Below are positions 6,834 to 14,208 of a stretch of 25,623 nt of DNA, in pieces (positions within the stretch are counted from its first letter, which is position 1; each line of letters starts with the position of its first letter). Source of the stretch: JAIXWP01 sp044371755 (GTDB lineage: Bacteria > Bacteroidota > Bacteroidia > Flavobacteriales_D > Sanyastnellaceae); assembly GCA_044371755.1 (NCBI GenBank), contig JBILSZ010000033.1, positions 1-25,623 of the forward strand, given 5' to 3'. Under the pieces are notes generated by a model. That model did not search any database and was not told the DNA's origin. It saw only the letters and a program-made list of their open reading frames with translations. The position numbers and the translations under genes were made by a program.

Positions 6834-8676
6834 GGAAAAAGAAGAAAAAAAGGAGAAGAAATTCTCCAAAAAAGCCCTCCTCAAGTCTTGGGGAATTTTT
6901 AGGTATCTTAATAAGGATCGTTGGCTATTTCTGGCTGGTTTAGTGTTGTTGGTGGTTTCAGGACTTTTAGTCATTGTTATCACGGCTCTCCTCGGTCGTT
7001 TGGTGAATCCTTCAGGGGATAATACCCTACCAGGTGGAGAAATGACCAAAATTCTTCAAGAATATTTGCCAATAAATCCCAGCTGGGGAGACACAGGTCT
7101 GACACTCACGGTTCTAGTGGTTATTCTAATTATCCAAGGGATTTTCTCCTTTTTTAGAGTTTACATTTTCGCTTATGTTACGGAGAATGCAATGTATGAT
7201 CTTCGCAGAGATGCGTTCAACACCATCATTCGTATGCCCATGCAGTTTTTCAACGAACGACGTGTGGGGGATCTCTCGAGTCGACTTTCTGCTGATATCA
7301 GCACTATTCAAGAAACGCTCACTGTTACCCTAGCAGAGTTTATTCGCCAAACAGTGATTATCATCGTCGGCATTGGATGGCTGGTTTCATACTCATACAA
7401 ACTAACCCTTGTCATGTTGCTTAGCCTTCCTGTGATGATCATTGCGATTGCTCTTTTTGGAAGGTTTATCAAGAAACTTGGAAAAGAAACGCAAGATAAA
7501 GTCGCCGAAAGCGGTGTTATCGTAAATGAATCACTTACAGGTATTGTCAATGTAAAGTCATTTTCAAATGAAATTTATGAGACCCTTCGATTTGCGACTA
7601 GCATCAAGGCCATTCGCAAAGTAGCAATGAAAGGAGCTATTTGGAGAGGTGTATTCGGGACATTCATCATTATTTTCTTATTTGGAGCTCTTGGATTAGT
7701 AATGGGTGTTGGGGCATACTTACGCGATATCGGAGAATTACCTGGAGGTGTTCTCAGTCAATTTATTTTTATTACTGGTTTGGTAGCTGGTTCGATTGGC
7801 GGATTAGCAGCGCAGATGGGTTCCATCAACAGAAGTTTGGGAGTGATTGAAAATGTAATGGAAATTTTAGACCAAAAAACTGAAGAAATTTCTTTGGAAA
7901 ATATTACTCAGGAGAAAAAACTCAAAGGAGATATTTTCTTTAAAAATGTATTTTTCAGATATCCATCTCGACAAGATGTGGAAGTTCTTGGTGGGGTGAG
8001 TTTCGAAATAAAAAGCGGTCAAACCGTTGCTCTAGTAGGTTCCTCCGGAAGCGGCAAGTCAACAGTAGCTGCTCTTATTCAAAGATTTTATGATCCAACT
8101 TCAGGTGAGATTCTCTTTGACTCAAAGCCCGCTCAAGATTACACTTTGCAAGAATTGAGATCTCAGATGGCCTACGTGCCGCAGGAGGTCATCTTGTTTG
8201 GTGGCACCATTCGCGAAAATATTGCGTATGGTAAACCTGATGCTTCCGAATCAGAGATAGAGCATGCGGCCCAAAAAGCAAATGCGCTTAATTTTATTCA
8301 GTCGTTTCCAGAAGGTATGAATACAATCGTCGGAGAGCGCGGTATTCAACTCAGTGGTGGTCAAAGGCAACGAATAGCCATCGCTCGTGCGGTTTTACGC
8401 AACCCCACAATTTTGTTGCTCGATGAAGCTACAAGCGCCCTCGATAGCGAAAGCGAGCAGCTCGTTCAATCGGCGCTCGACAACCTCATGTTGGGACGTA
8501 CTTCACTTGTCATTGCTCACAGACTTTCAACCATAAGAAATGCAGATTTAATCGTAGTTTTAGAGAAAGGAATGATTTTAGAAGTTGGAAGTCATGCGGA
8601 ACTTATGAATAAGGAAAGCGGGGTTTACAAGCGATTAAGTGAAATACAGTATCACATCGATTCGAACCATTCTTAA
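6832..8676 (+). CDS. ABC transporter half-transporter (TMD-NBD, exporter type, MsbA/LmrA-like)
   Basis: The 614-residue product fuses a six-helix transmembrane domain (about 30-330) to one nucleotide-binding domain (about 365-605). In the NBD the Walker A GSSGSGKST is at 403-411, the Q-loop Q451, the signature LSGGQ at 507-511, Walker B ILLLDE at 527-532, the D-loop SALD after it, and the H-loop H563 in IAHRLS. All catalytic residues are intact. Such half-transporters dimerise in the inner membrane and export lipids, drugs or peptides; the substrate cannot be read. The start is TTG: the frame is open back to a TAA at 6775, but no ATG or GTG occurs before the first membrane helix. The N-terminus is unusually Lys/Glu-rich. 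gmd follows after 48 bases. Confidence 0.93.
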   Translation: MEKEEKKEKKFSKKALLKSWGIFRYLNKDRWLFLAGLVLLVVSGLLVIVITALLGRLVNPSGDNTLPGGEMTKILQEYLPINPSWGDTGLTLTVLVVILIIQGIFSFFRVYIFAYVTENAMYDLRRDAFNTIIRMPMQFFNERRVGDLSSRLSADISTIQETLTVTLAEFIRQTVIIIVGIGWLVSYSYKLTLVMLLSLPVMIIAIALFGRFIKKLGKETQDKVAESGVIVNESLTGIVNVKSFSNEIYETLRFATSIKAIRKVAMKGAIWRGVFGTFIIIFLFGALGLVMGVGAYLRDIGELPGGVLSQFIFITGLVAGSIGGLAAQMGSINRSLGVIENVMEILDQKTEEISLENITQEKKLKGDIFFKNVFFRYPSRQDVEVLGGVSFEIKSGQTVALVGSSGSGKSTVAALIQRFYDPTSGEILFDSKPAQDYTLQELRSQMAYVPQEVILFGGTIRENIAYGKPDASESEIEHAAQKANALNFIQSFPEGMNTIVGERGIQLSGGQRQRIAIARAVLRNPTILLLDEATSALDSESEQLVQSALDNLMLGRTSLVIAHRLSTIRNADLIVVLEKGMILEVGSHAELMNKESGVYKRLSEIQYHIDSNHS

Positions 8677-8724
8677 TACTTTGTAAATTGCAGAACTTTT
8701 GAGCGTAAGCCTTAACCACCAAAA

Positions 8725-9816
8725 ATGAAGAAGAAAAAAGCATTAATCACCGGTATCACCGGCCAGGATGGGGCGTACCTCGCAGAATTGCTACTTAGCA
8801 AAGGATACGAGGTGCATGGTGTGAAAAGAAGAAGTTCTCTATTCAATACCGATCGTATTGATCACCTCTATAAAGATCAGCACGAAGAGGGCGTGAATAT
8901 GACCCTTCATTACGGTGATCTCACCGATAGCACCAATTTGATTCGCCTTGTGCAAGAGACTGAACCAGATGAGATATATAATCTCGCCGCTCAAAGTCAC
9001 GTGCACGTTTCGTTCGAAACCCCTGAGTATACAGCGAATGCCGATGCCGTAGGTACCCTGCGCTTGCTGGAGGCGATTAGAATTTTGGGAAGAGAGAAGA
9101 CTACGAAATTCTATCAAGCTTCTACAAGTGAACTGTATGGCTTGGTGCAAGAAGTACCACAAAGCGAAACCACTCCTTTTTACCCTAGAAGTCCATACGC
9201 GGTCGCAAAGCTCTATGCCTTTTGGATCACAAAAAACTACCGCGAGGCATATGGAATCTATGCATGCAATGGTATTCTTTTCAATCACGAGTCACCTCTC
9301 AGAGGAGAAACTTTTGTGACCAGAAAAATTACGAGAGCTGCCGCAAAAATTCATTTGGGAATTCAAGAAAAACTTTTTCTTGGAAATCTCGATGCACAGC
9401 GAGACTGGGGACACGCAAAAGATTACGTGGAAGGAATGTGGATGATGATGCAGCAAGATGAACCAGACGACTTCGTGCTAGCAACAGGTAAAACTGTAAG
9501 TGTTAAAAAATTCTGCGAACTTGCTTTCGGTCATGTAGGAATTGAAATCGAATGGACGGGAAGTGGTGCGGAAGAAAAGGGAATCAATAAGAAGAATGGA
9601 AAGGTCATCATTGAAGTAGATCCAAAATATTTTCGACCTACAGAAGTCGACTTATTGATTGGTGATCCCTCCAAGGCGAAAAGAAAATTGGGTTGGGAAC
9701 ATAAACATACACTCGAACAATTGGTGACGGAGATGATGAAGGCGGATGTAGAATTGTTTACTCGTGATCAATATTTGCGAGCGGGTGGTCATAAAGTGAT
9801 TAATTACAACGAATAA
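8725..9816 (+). CDS. gmd: GDP-mannose 4,6-dehydratase
   Basis: The 363-residue extended SDR matches GMD closely. TGITGQDGAYLAE (9-21) is the NADP-binding glycine motif, KRRSSLFNTDRIDHLY (34-49) is the characteristic GMD segment, STSELYG (133-139) carries the catalytic Thr134 and Glu136, and YAVAKLYAFW (158-167) carries Tyr158 and Lys162. NHESPLRGETFVTRKI and the LGNLDAQRDWGHAKDYVEGMW segment complete the signature. The enzyme converts GDP-mannose to GDP-4-keto-6-deoxymannose, the precursor of GDP-L-fucose, GDP-rhamnose or GDP-perosamine for surface glycans. The partner that decides the final sugar (for example fcl) is not in this window. The length is close to the E. coli enzyme. The acyltransferase gene starts 9 bases downstream. 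Confidence 0.97.
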   Translation: MKKKKALITGITGQDGAYLAELLLSKGYEVHGVKRRSSLFNTDRIDHLYKDQHEEGVNMTLHYGDLTDSTNLIRLVQETEPDEIYNLAAQSHVHVSFETPEYTANADAVGTLRLLEAIRILGREKTTKFYQASTSELYGLVQEVPQSETTPFYPRSPYAVAKLYAFWITKNYREAYGIYACNGILFNHESPLRGETFVTRKITRAAAKIHLGIQEKLFLGNLDAQRDWGHAKDYVEGMWMMMQQDEPDDFVLATGKTVSVKKFCELAFGHVGIEIEWTGSGAEEKGINKKNGKVIIEVDPKYFRPTEVDLLIGDPSKAKRKLGWEHKHTLEQLVTEMMKADVELFTRDQYLRAGGHKVINYNE

Positions 9817-9825
9817 TTTAAGTCT

Positions 9826-11136
9826 TTGACAAAAACTCCTACAAGACATTTGTTATATGGAATACTGCGCCCCATTTTAAGAATTGGGGCGCGGGTATTT
9901 ATGAGAAGAATGGTCATCACGGGCTTGGAAAACTTTCCACTCAATCAGCCTGTGATACTCATTTCAAATCATCAAAACGCCATGCTTGATCCGGTGCTTA
10001 TTTGTGTTTTTACACCAAAACAATTGCACTGGCTTGCAAGAGCAGACGTTTTCAAGAATCCCTTTATCCGCAAAATTCTCCACCGCATCAATATGATGCC
10101 TGTCTACAGAGAGCGCGATGGTATGGAAAATATTCGAGAAGAAAATCAAAGAGTTTTTGAAGAGTGTTTTCGTAGACTAAACGGTGATGCAGTGATTGCC
10201 ATTTTTCCCGAAGGCGGGCACCGAGGAAAAAAGCAATTGACATCGTTCAAAAAAGGACTAGGTAGATTGTCGTTTGGCGCAATGGATTTTTTGAACGGAA
10301 AGGATATCGCAATTCTCCCCGTAGGTCTTGACTACAGCGGATATTACGATTATCATCCAGAGTTTTATCTTGAAATCGGCAAACCCATTTCGCTACAATC
10401 ATTTTATCAAAAAAGTAAAATTGACTGCAATACAGCTATGGCAGACCTTATTGCCACTAGCACCGATGCGTTACAAGCATTGATGATTGATTTGAAAAAA
10501 GAAGAATATTACGATTGGGGCATCAAGATGCGAGAGCTGGTGATGAGCAATGCGCCGCATCATTCATTTGAAAGTCAATTCAAGCATTACCGCGAATTCA
10601 CCAAGCGAGCTGAAAAGAATAATTTCTTTGAGGAGAATATTCAAACCATCTCCCAGTATTTCGCCATCAACGAGGCTCAAGGAATAGATGAACTTGAGAA
10701 TAACGTCACTTCAGGCAAGCAATGGGGCAGACTATTGCTCTTAGGATTACTACTTCCAATTTATTTTCTCGCTCGCTCTTTTTATCTTCCTGTGGAGCGC
10801 TTTGTAGAAGGCTTTGTCAAAAAGAATATCAAAGATTTGCTTTTTAAAAACAGCATTCGAATGGCGTTCTTTACATTTTTAGGCCCTATCTATACTGCAG
10901 TTGTAGTATCTATTCTGGGTGCTTTTTTGGGTTGGACGTTTAGCACAAGCTTGCTTATCATTGCAAGCGCGCTGATTGCTGGGAGGTTGGCCATTGCTTG
11001 GCTTCGCATCTATCATCGATGGCAAAAAGGAAACCGCTGGTTGCGTTGGAATAAAAATAGTGCTTCGGCAGATTTTGAAAGTTGGTCCAAGTTGCGAGTA
11101 ACGATTTTAACGTGCTTGAATGATTTAATGAAATAA
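9826..11136 (+). CDS. Glycerol-3-phosphate/lysophosphatidate acyltransferase-like membrane protein
   Basis: The 436-residue product carries an N-terminal PlsC-type acyltransferase domain (about 25-230). The catalytic His/Asp motif NHQNAMLDP has His49 and Asp55 separated by five residues, as in the yeast Gat1/Gat2 type, rather than the usual four. Block III is FPEGG (127-131), followed by LPVGLDYSGYY. The C-terminal ~150 residues hold about three hydrophobic segments (LLLLGLLLPIYFLARSFYL; MAFFTFLGPIYTAVVVSILG; LLIIASALIAGRLAIAWL), so the protein is membrane-anchored. The predicted reaction is acyl transfer onto a glycerophosphate or lysophospholipid in membrane lipid synthesis; the exact acceptor is unknown. 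The TTG start, 9 bases after gmd, is needed to keep the N-terminal hydrophobic stretch. Confidence 0.87.
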   Translation: MTKTPTRHLLYGILRPILRIGARVFMRRMVITGLENFPLNQPVILISNHQNAMLDPVLICVFTPKQLHWLARADVFKNPFIRKILHRINMMPVYRERDGMENIREENQRVFEECFRRLNGDAVIAIFPEGGHRGKKQLTSFKKGLGRLSFGAMDFLNGKDIAILPVGLDYSGYYDYHPEFYLEIGKPISLQSFYQKSKIDCNTAMADLIATSTDALQALMIDLKKEEYYDWGIKMRELVMSNAPHHSFESQFKHYREFTKRAEKNNFFEENIQTISQYFAINEAQGIDELENNVTSGKQWGRLLLLGLLLPIYFLARSFYLPVERFVEGFVKKNIKDLLFKNSIRMAFFTFLGPIYTAVVVSILGAFLGWTFSTSLLIIASALIAGRLAIAWLRIYHRWQKGNRWLRWNKNSASADFESWSKLRVTILTCLNDLMK

Positions 11137-11140
11137 GAGA

Positions 11141-12199
11141 ATGTACAAGAGAATCAATGGTCTTCAACACATAGGTGTGGCAGTATCTGATATGGACAGA
11201 GCACTACCATTTTATAGAAAATTTTTTGGACTGAATATTCCTTTTTTTGATTCAATAGCAGATGCTCCATTGATGAAGGTCTATTGCAATGGCGACACGA
11301 TCACCAAACGCGCAAGCATGGTTGTGAATCTACAAGGTGGTTGTGCTATCGAAGTTATTTCACCCACTTCTTTTAAACCTAAAAAAGCAGAATTCAAAGT
11401 GGGTGTTGGTGATCTGGGAATCTCTGCTACTCAAGTGAAATGCCTCGACATAAAAGCGTCCTATGAGTTTTGTAAAAAGAATAATCCTCCCTTTTTATCT
11501 CAATTAAGAAAGGATCCCATCGGCCGTGATACGTTCTACATTCATGATCTGGATGGTAATATTTGGCAGTATCTTCAAGGAGACACATGGTATACCAAAG
11601 ATGGTCATCATAGTGGAGGTGTGATAGGATGCAGCACAGGGGTATCAGATATTGATAAGGCTTTCAAACTCTATAAGGAAGTACTTGGATTTGATGAGGT
11701 TGTTTACGATCAAACAGGGCACTTCGAAGATTGGAATGATTTGCTGCACGGTGCTGGAAAATTCAGAAGGGTGCTCTTATCTCAATCTGCGCAGCCGGGT
11801 GGAGGTTTTGCTAAGGTCACTGGAAAAACTTATATCGAATTGATTCAAGCATTGGATAGAAAACCAGAGTTCATTTTCAAAGATAGAATTTGGGGCGATA
11901 CAGGTTTTGCTCATATAGGCTTTGATGTAAAGGGAATGTCTGCATTGGGTAAGGATCTTGAAGCTGCTGGATATGGCTTTACTTGCGACAGCAACGATGC
12001 GCTTAGCATGGGTAAAACGAAGGTTCACTGCACCTACATTCACGATGATGATCGCACCCTCATCGAAATGATCGAGGTCTATAAAGTACCAATCATTGAA
12101 AAGTGGGGAGTGTTTTTAAATGTTGAAAAACGTGACCCATTAAAACCACTTCCGGATTTTATGCTGAAGGCCTTGCGGTTTAGCCGCATCAAGGACTAA
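11141..12199 (+). CDS. Double-VOC-domain protein (glyoxalase/dioxygenase superfamily), function unknown
   Basis: The 352-residue product contains two tandem vicinal-oxygen-chelate modules. The first (about 5-146) has GLQHIGVAVSDMDRALPFY with H10, the acidic E71 in AIEVISP, and FYIHDLDGNIWQYLQ. The second (about 158-315) has TGVSDIDKAFKLYKEVLGF, YIELIQ with E233, GFAHIGFDV with H258, and TLIEMIEVYK with E309. These His/Glu positions are where VOC enzymes bind a divalent metal. Two-domain VOC proteins include extradiol dioxygenases, hydroxyphenylpyruvate dioxygenases and epimerases, and none of these is specifically matched. The gene starts 4 bases after the acyltransferase stop, so it belongs to the same transcript; this hints at, but does not prove, a link to lipid or envelope metabolism. 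Confidence 0.82.
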   Translation: MYKRINGLQHIGVAVSDMDRALPFYRKFFGLNIPFFDSIADAPLMKVYCNGDTITKRASMVVNLQGGCAIEVISPTSFKPKKAEFKVGVGDLGISATQVKCLDIKASYEFCKKNNPPFLSQLRKDPIGRDTFYIHDLDGNIWQYLQGDTWYTKDGHHSGGVIGCSTGVSDIDKAFKLYKEVLGFDEVVYDQTGHFEDWNDLLHGAGKFRRVLLSQSAQPGGGFAKVTGKTYIELIQALDRKPEFIFKDRIWGDTGFAHIGFDVKGMSALGKDLEAAGYGFTCDSNDALSMGKTKVHCTYIHDDDRTLIEMIEVYKVPIIEKWGVFLNVEKRDPLKPLPDFMLKALRFSRIKD

Positions 12200-12262
12200 A
12201 TTGCAGCATGAAAAAATTCTTATGCATGTGTATCATTGGACGAGTAACCTAAAATTTTGACT

Positions 12263-13585
12263 ATGGCCAGTGTAAAAAAGACATTTGCAGATAGGTATAT
12301 TATCGACCCAGTGAGCGATTTCATTAGCAATAGCAAATGGGGTGGAATTATTTTGTTTTCTTCAGCAGCAATTGCTTTAATCATTGCTAATTCTCCTTAT
12401 GCAGAAGGATTTCATCACATTTGGGAAAATAAATTCACGATTGGTTTTGGTGATCATTTGATTTCGAAATCAATTCATCATTGGATCAATGACGGATTAA
12501 TGGCGATTTTCTTTTTTGTGGTGGGCTTAGAGTTAAAGAGAGAAATCTTGGTTGGAGAACTCAAAAATCCAAGACTGGCCTTATTGCCTATCATGGCCGC
12601 CATTGGTGGAATGCTGTTCCCAGCATTGATTTTTACCTTGTTTAATTTCAATGGTGCCATTGACGGTTGGGGCATTCCAATGGCCACCGACATCGCCTTT
12701 GCTTTGGGTATCCTCTACCTACTGGGCGATAGAATACCGCTCTCACTGAAGGTCTTTCTCACTGCTATTGCCATCGTGGATGACTTGGGCGCTGTGCTTG
12801 TCATTGCATTTTTCTATACAAGTGAAATAGATTTCGGAAGTCTTTTTAGAGGATTAGGATTTCTCATAATTCTGATTGCAGCCAATCTTGCTGGTGTTCG
12901 CAATACACTCTTTTATGGAATAGTCGGCATCGCAGGCGTTTGGCTTGCGTTTCTCCTTTCAGGTGTTCACGCCACTATAGCTGCTGTGCTTGCAGCTTTT
13001 ACCATTCCTGCTTCTACAATTATCGATGAAAATACATTTACAGCAAAATTACCGCAGCTTTTTGAGCGATTCAAAAAAGCAAAACCGAATGACAATCGCT
13101 TGGTGACCCATGAGCAGCAAGAGATTTTGTCCAAAATTCAATATTTTTCAAAGAATGCAATTCCGCCATTGCAAAGATTAGAACACGGGTTGCATCCATT
13201 TGTATCGTTCATAGTAATGCCAATTTTCGCGCTGAGCAATGCCGGAGTGACATTCACCGGCAATATCCTCGATAGCCTTTTATCACCCGTTACCATTGGT
13301 ATCGGTCTTGGTCTTCTAGTGGGTAAGGTTTTTGGAGTTTTCTTTATGACATGGCTTACGCTCAAATTGAAAATCAGCCATCTACCAGAAGGAATGTCCT
13401 TAAAACAAGTGGCAATCGTAGGTATATTGGCGGGGGTCGGGTTCACAATGTCTCTCTTTATCGCAGGATTAGCCTACGACGATGCTCAACATCTAACAGA
13501 AGCCAAACTGGGCGTGATTTTAGCGTCCATCACTGCAGGAACTCTGGGTTATTTTACCTTGAAAAAATACTTCAGTGTGAAATGA
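12263..13585 (+). CDS. nhaA: Na+/H+ antiporter NhaA
   Basis: This is an inner-membrane antiporter of 440 residues from the ATG at 12263 (a TTG lies two codons upstream). Family hallmarks are clear: NDGLMAIFFFVVGLELKRE near the N-terminus, ATDIAFALGIL with the helix-IV aspartate D143, and AIAIVDDLGAVLVIAFFYT with the paired ion-binding aspartates D173-D174. A late GVGFTMSLFIAGLAY segment matches the last core helices. About 12 membrane segments are expected. NhaA exchanges Na+ or Li+ for protons to maintain pH and salt homeostasis. It is somewhat longer than the E. coli protein (about 390 residues), with a hydrophilic insert at about 254-300 (AKLPQLFERFKKAKPNDNR). A 14-codon ORF (12208-12252) lies just upstream. 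Confidence 0.96.
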   Translation: MASVKKTFADRYIIDPVSDFISNSKWGGIILFSSAAIALIIANSPYAEGFHHIWENKFTIGFGDHLISKSIHHWINDGLMAIFFFVVGLELKREILVGELKNPRLALLPIMAAIGGMLFPALIFTLFNFNGAIDGWGIPMATDIAFALGILYLLGDRIPLSLKVFLTAIAIVDDLGAVLVIAFFYTSEIDFGSLFRGLGFLIILIAANLAGVRNTLFYGIVGIAGVWLAFLLSGVHATIAAVLAAFTIPASTIIDENTFTAKLPQLFERFKKAKPNDNRLVTHEQQEILSKIQYFSKNAIPPLQRLEHGLHPFVSFIVMPIFALSNAGVTFTGNILDSLLSPVTIGIGLGLLVGKVFGVFFMTWLTLKLKISHLPEGMSLKQVAIVGILAGVGFTMSLFIAGLAYDDAQHLTEAKLGVILASITAGTLGYFTLKKYFSVK

Positions 13586-13625
13586 GATTTGTTAAAAATG
13601 ATAAATCAATGCGCGATGAACAGAA

Positions 13626-13649
13626 AATTGAATTATTTTTGATTCAATT
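13626..13649 (+). promoter_or_regulatory. Candidate promoter framed by an inverted repeat
   Basis: AATTGAAT (13626-13633) and ATTCAATT (13642-13649) are perfect inverted repeats. The 8 bases between them, TATTTTTG, are an exact TAnnTTTG -7 element. Transcription would begin about 20 bases before the lipoprotein ATG at 13669. No good -33 TTG is seen, so it may depend on an activator, or the repeat may be a repressor site. Confidence 0.45.
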
Positions 13650-13668
13650 GATTAAAATACAATACACT

Positions 13669-14136
13669 ATGAAACATATTTTATTTTCCTTGCTTGCAAT
13701 CACTGCTGCTTTCGGCTTCACGTCTTGCACTAAAGATTCTCCTGAGATTCAAGCTCAAAAGGAACAAATCGAAGGTAATTGGATCTACGAAGATGTTACT
13801 GTCAGAAGATCAGGTACTACCAATGAAATTGATGTAACGGCTGATTTCGACCAATTCTATATCATGTTCGAAGACAAAGGGAAGTTGACAAGAGAAAATC
13901 GCGATAGCAATTCCTCTGAGGATGGCAAGTGGTCGCTCGAAAGTGCAAGTATGACTACCAGCGAAGGAGTCACTTTGACAACAGGTCAAACATTAACCCT
14001 CAACTTGAAAGAACCATTGTTCGGAGCCAGCATTGATGAAGAATGGAGAAATGTTGTCATCAAAGAAAATGAAGTGACAGCTGAACATAGCAAGGACGGA
14101 AAACTATACACGATTCGTTTGCGCAGAACGAACTAG
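13669..14136 (+). CDS. Small lipoprotein, lipocalin-like
   Basis: The 155-residue product begins at the ATG at 13669 (MKHILFSLLAITAAFGFTSC); the frame is open further upstream but this start gives the signal peptide. The FTSC end with Cys20 is a plausible lipobox of the loose Bacteroidota type, so the protein is probably lipid-anchored. The mature part (IEGNWIYEDVTVR, FYIMFEDKGKLTRENR, GKWSLESASMTTSEG, LYTIRLRRTN) has the strand pattern and opening IEGNW of lipocalin-like domains, common in Bacteroidota lipoproteins of unknown role. It lies 83 bases after nhaA with its own candidate promoter. A terminator hairpin follows its stop by about 20 bases and runs into the next gene. Confidence 0.75.
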   Translation: MKHILFSLLAITAAFGFTSCTKDSPEIQAQKEQIEGNWIYEDVTVRRSGTTNEIDVTADFDQFYIMFEDKGKLTRENRDSNSSEDGKWSLESASMTTSEGVTLTTGQTLTLNLKEPLFGASIDEEWRNVVIKENEVTAEHSKDGKLYTIRLRRTN

Positions 14137-14157
14137 AACAGTGTAACATAATATTTT

Positions 14158-14208
14158 AAGGAGGCGTACAAAGGGAAAAATAAACCCTATGCGCCTCCTT
14201 ACTTTTTT
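14158..14208 (+). terminator. Terminator-like hairpin overlapping the next gene's start
   Basis: AAGGAGGCG (14158-14166) pairs perfectly with CGCCTCCTT (14192-14200), with an inner GGG/CCC pair, and is followed by ACTTTTTT. This is a convincing rho-independent terminator for the lipoprotein gene. The right arm and U-run are codons 2-7 of the downstream T9SS gene (ATG at 14189). Confidence 0.75.

Noticed and set aside
6852..6867. GGAGAA-GAAA-TTCTCC hairpin with GNRA-type loop in the ABC gene start
   Set aside because: Short stem in an A/G-rich Lys/Glu coding segment; likely chance without evidence of conservation.
8839..9288. 149-codon open frame antisense to gmd
   Set aside because: It lies entirely within a strongly conserved enzyme gene, shows no signal peptide or domain, and its composition is what the opposite strand of a coding region gives.
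12208..12252. 14-codon ORF (MKKFLCMCIIGRVT) before nhaA as a leader peptide
   Set aside because: No alternative hairpins or biased codons that would indicate attenuation; too short to support without conservation data.
13351..13668. Longer 5' extension of the lipoprotein gene frame
   Set aside because: The upstream part overlaps the nhaA coding region out of frame, and the signal peptide with lipobox begins at the ATG at 13669.
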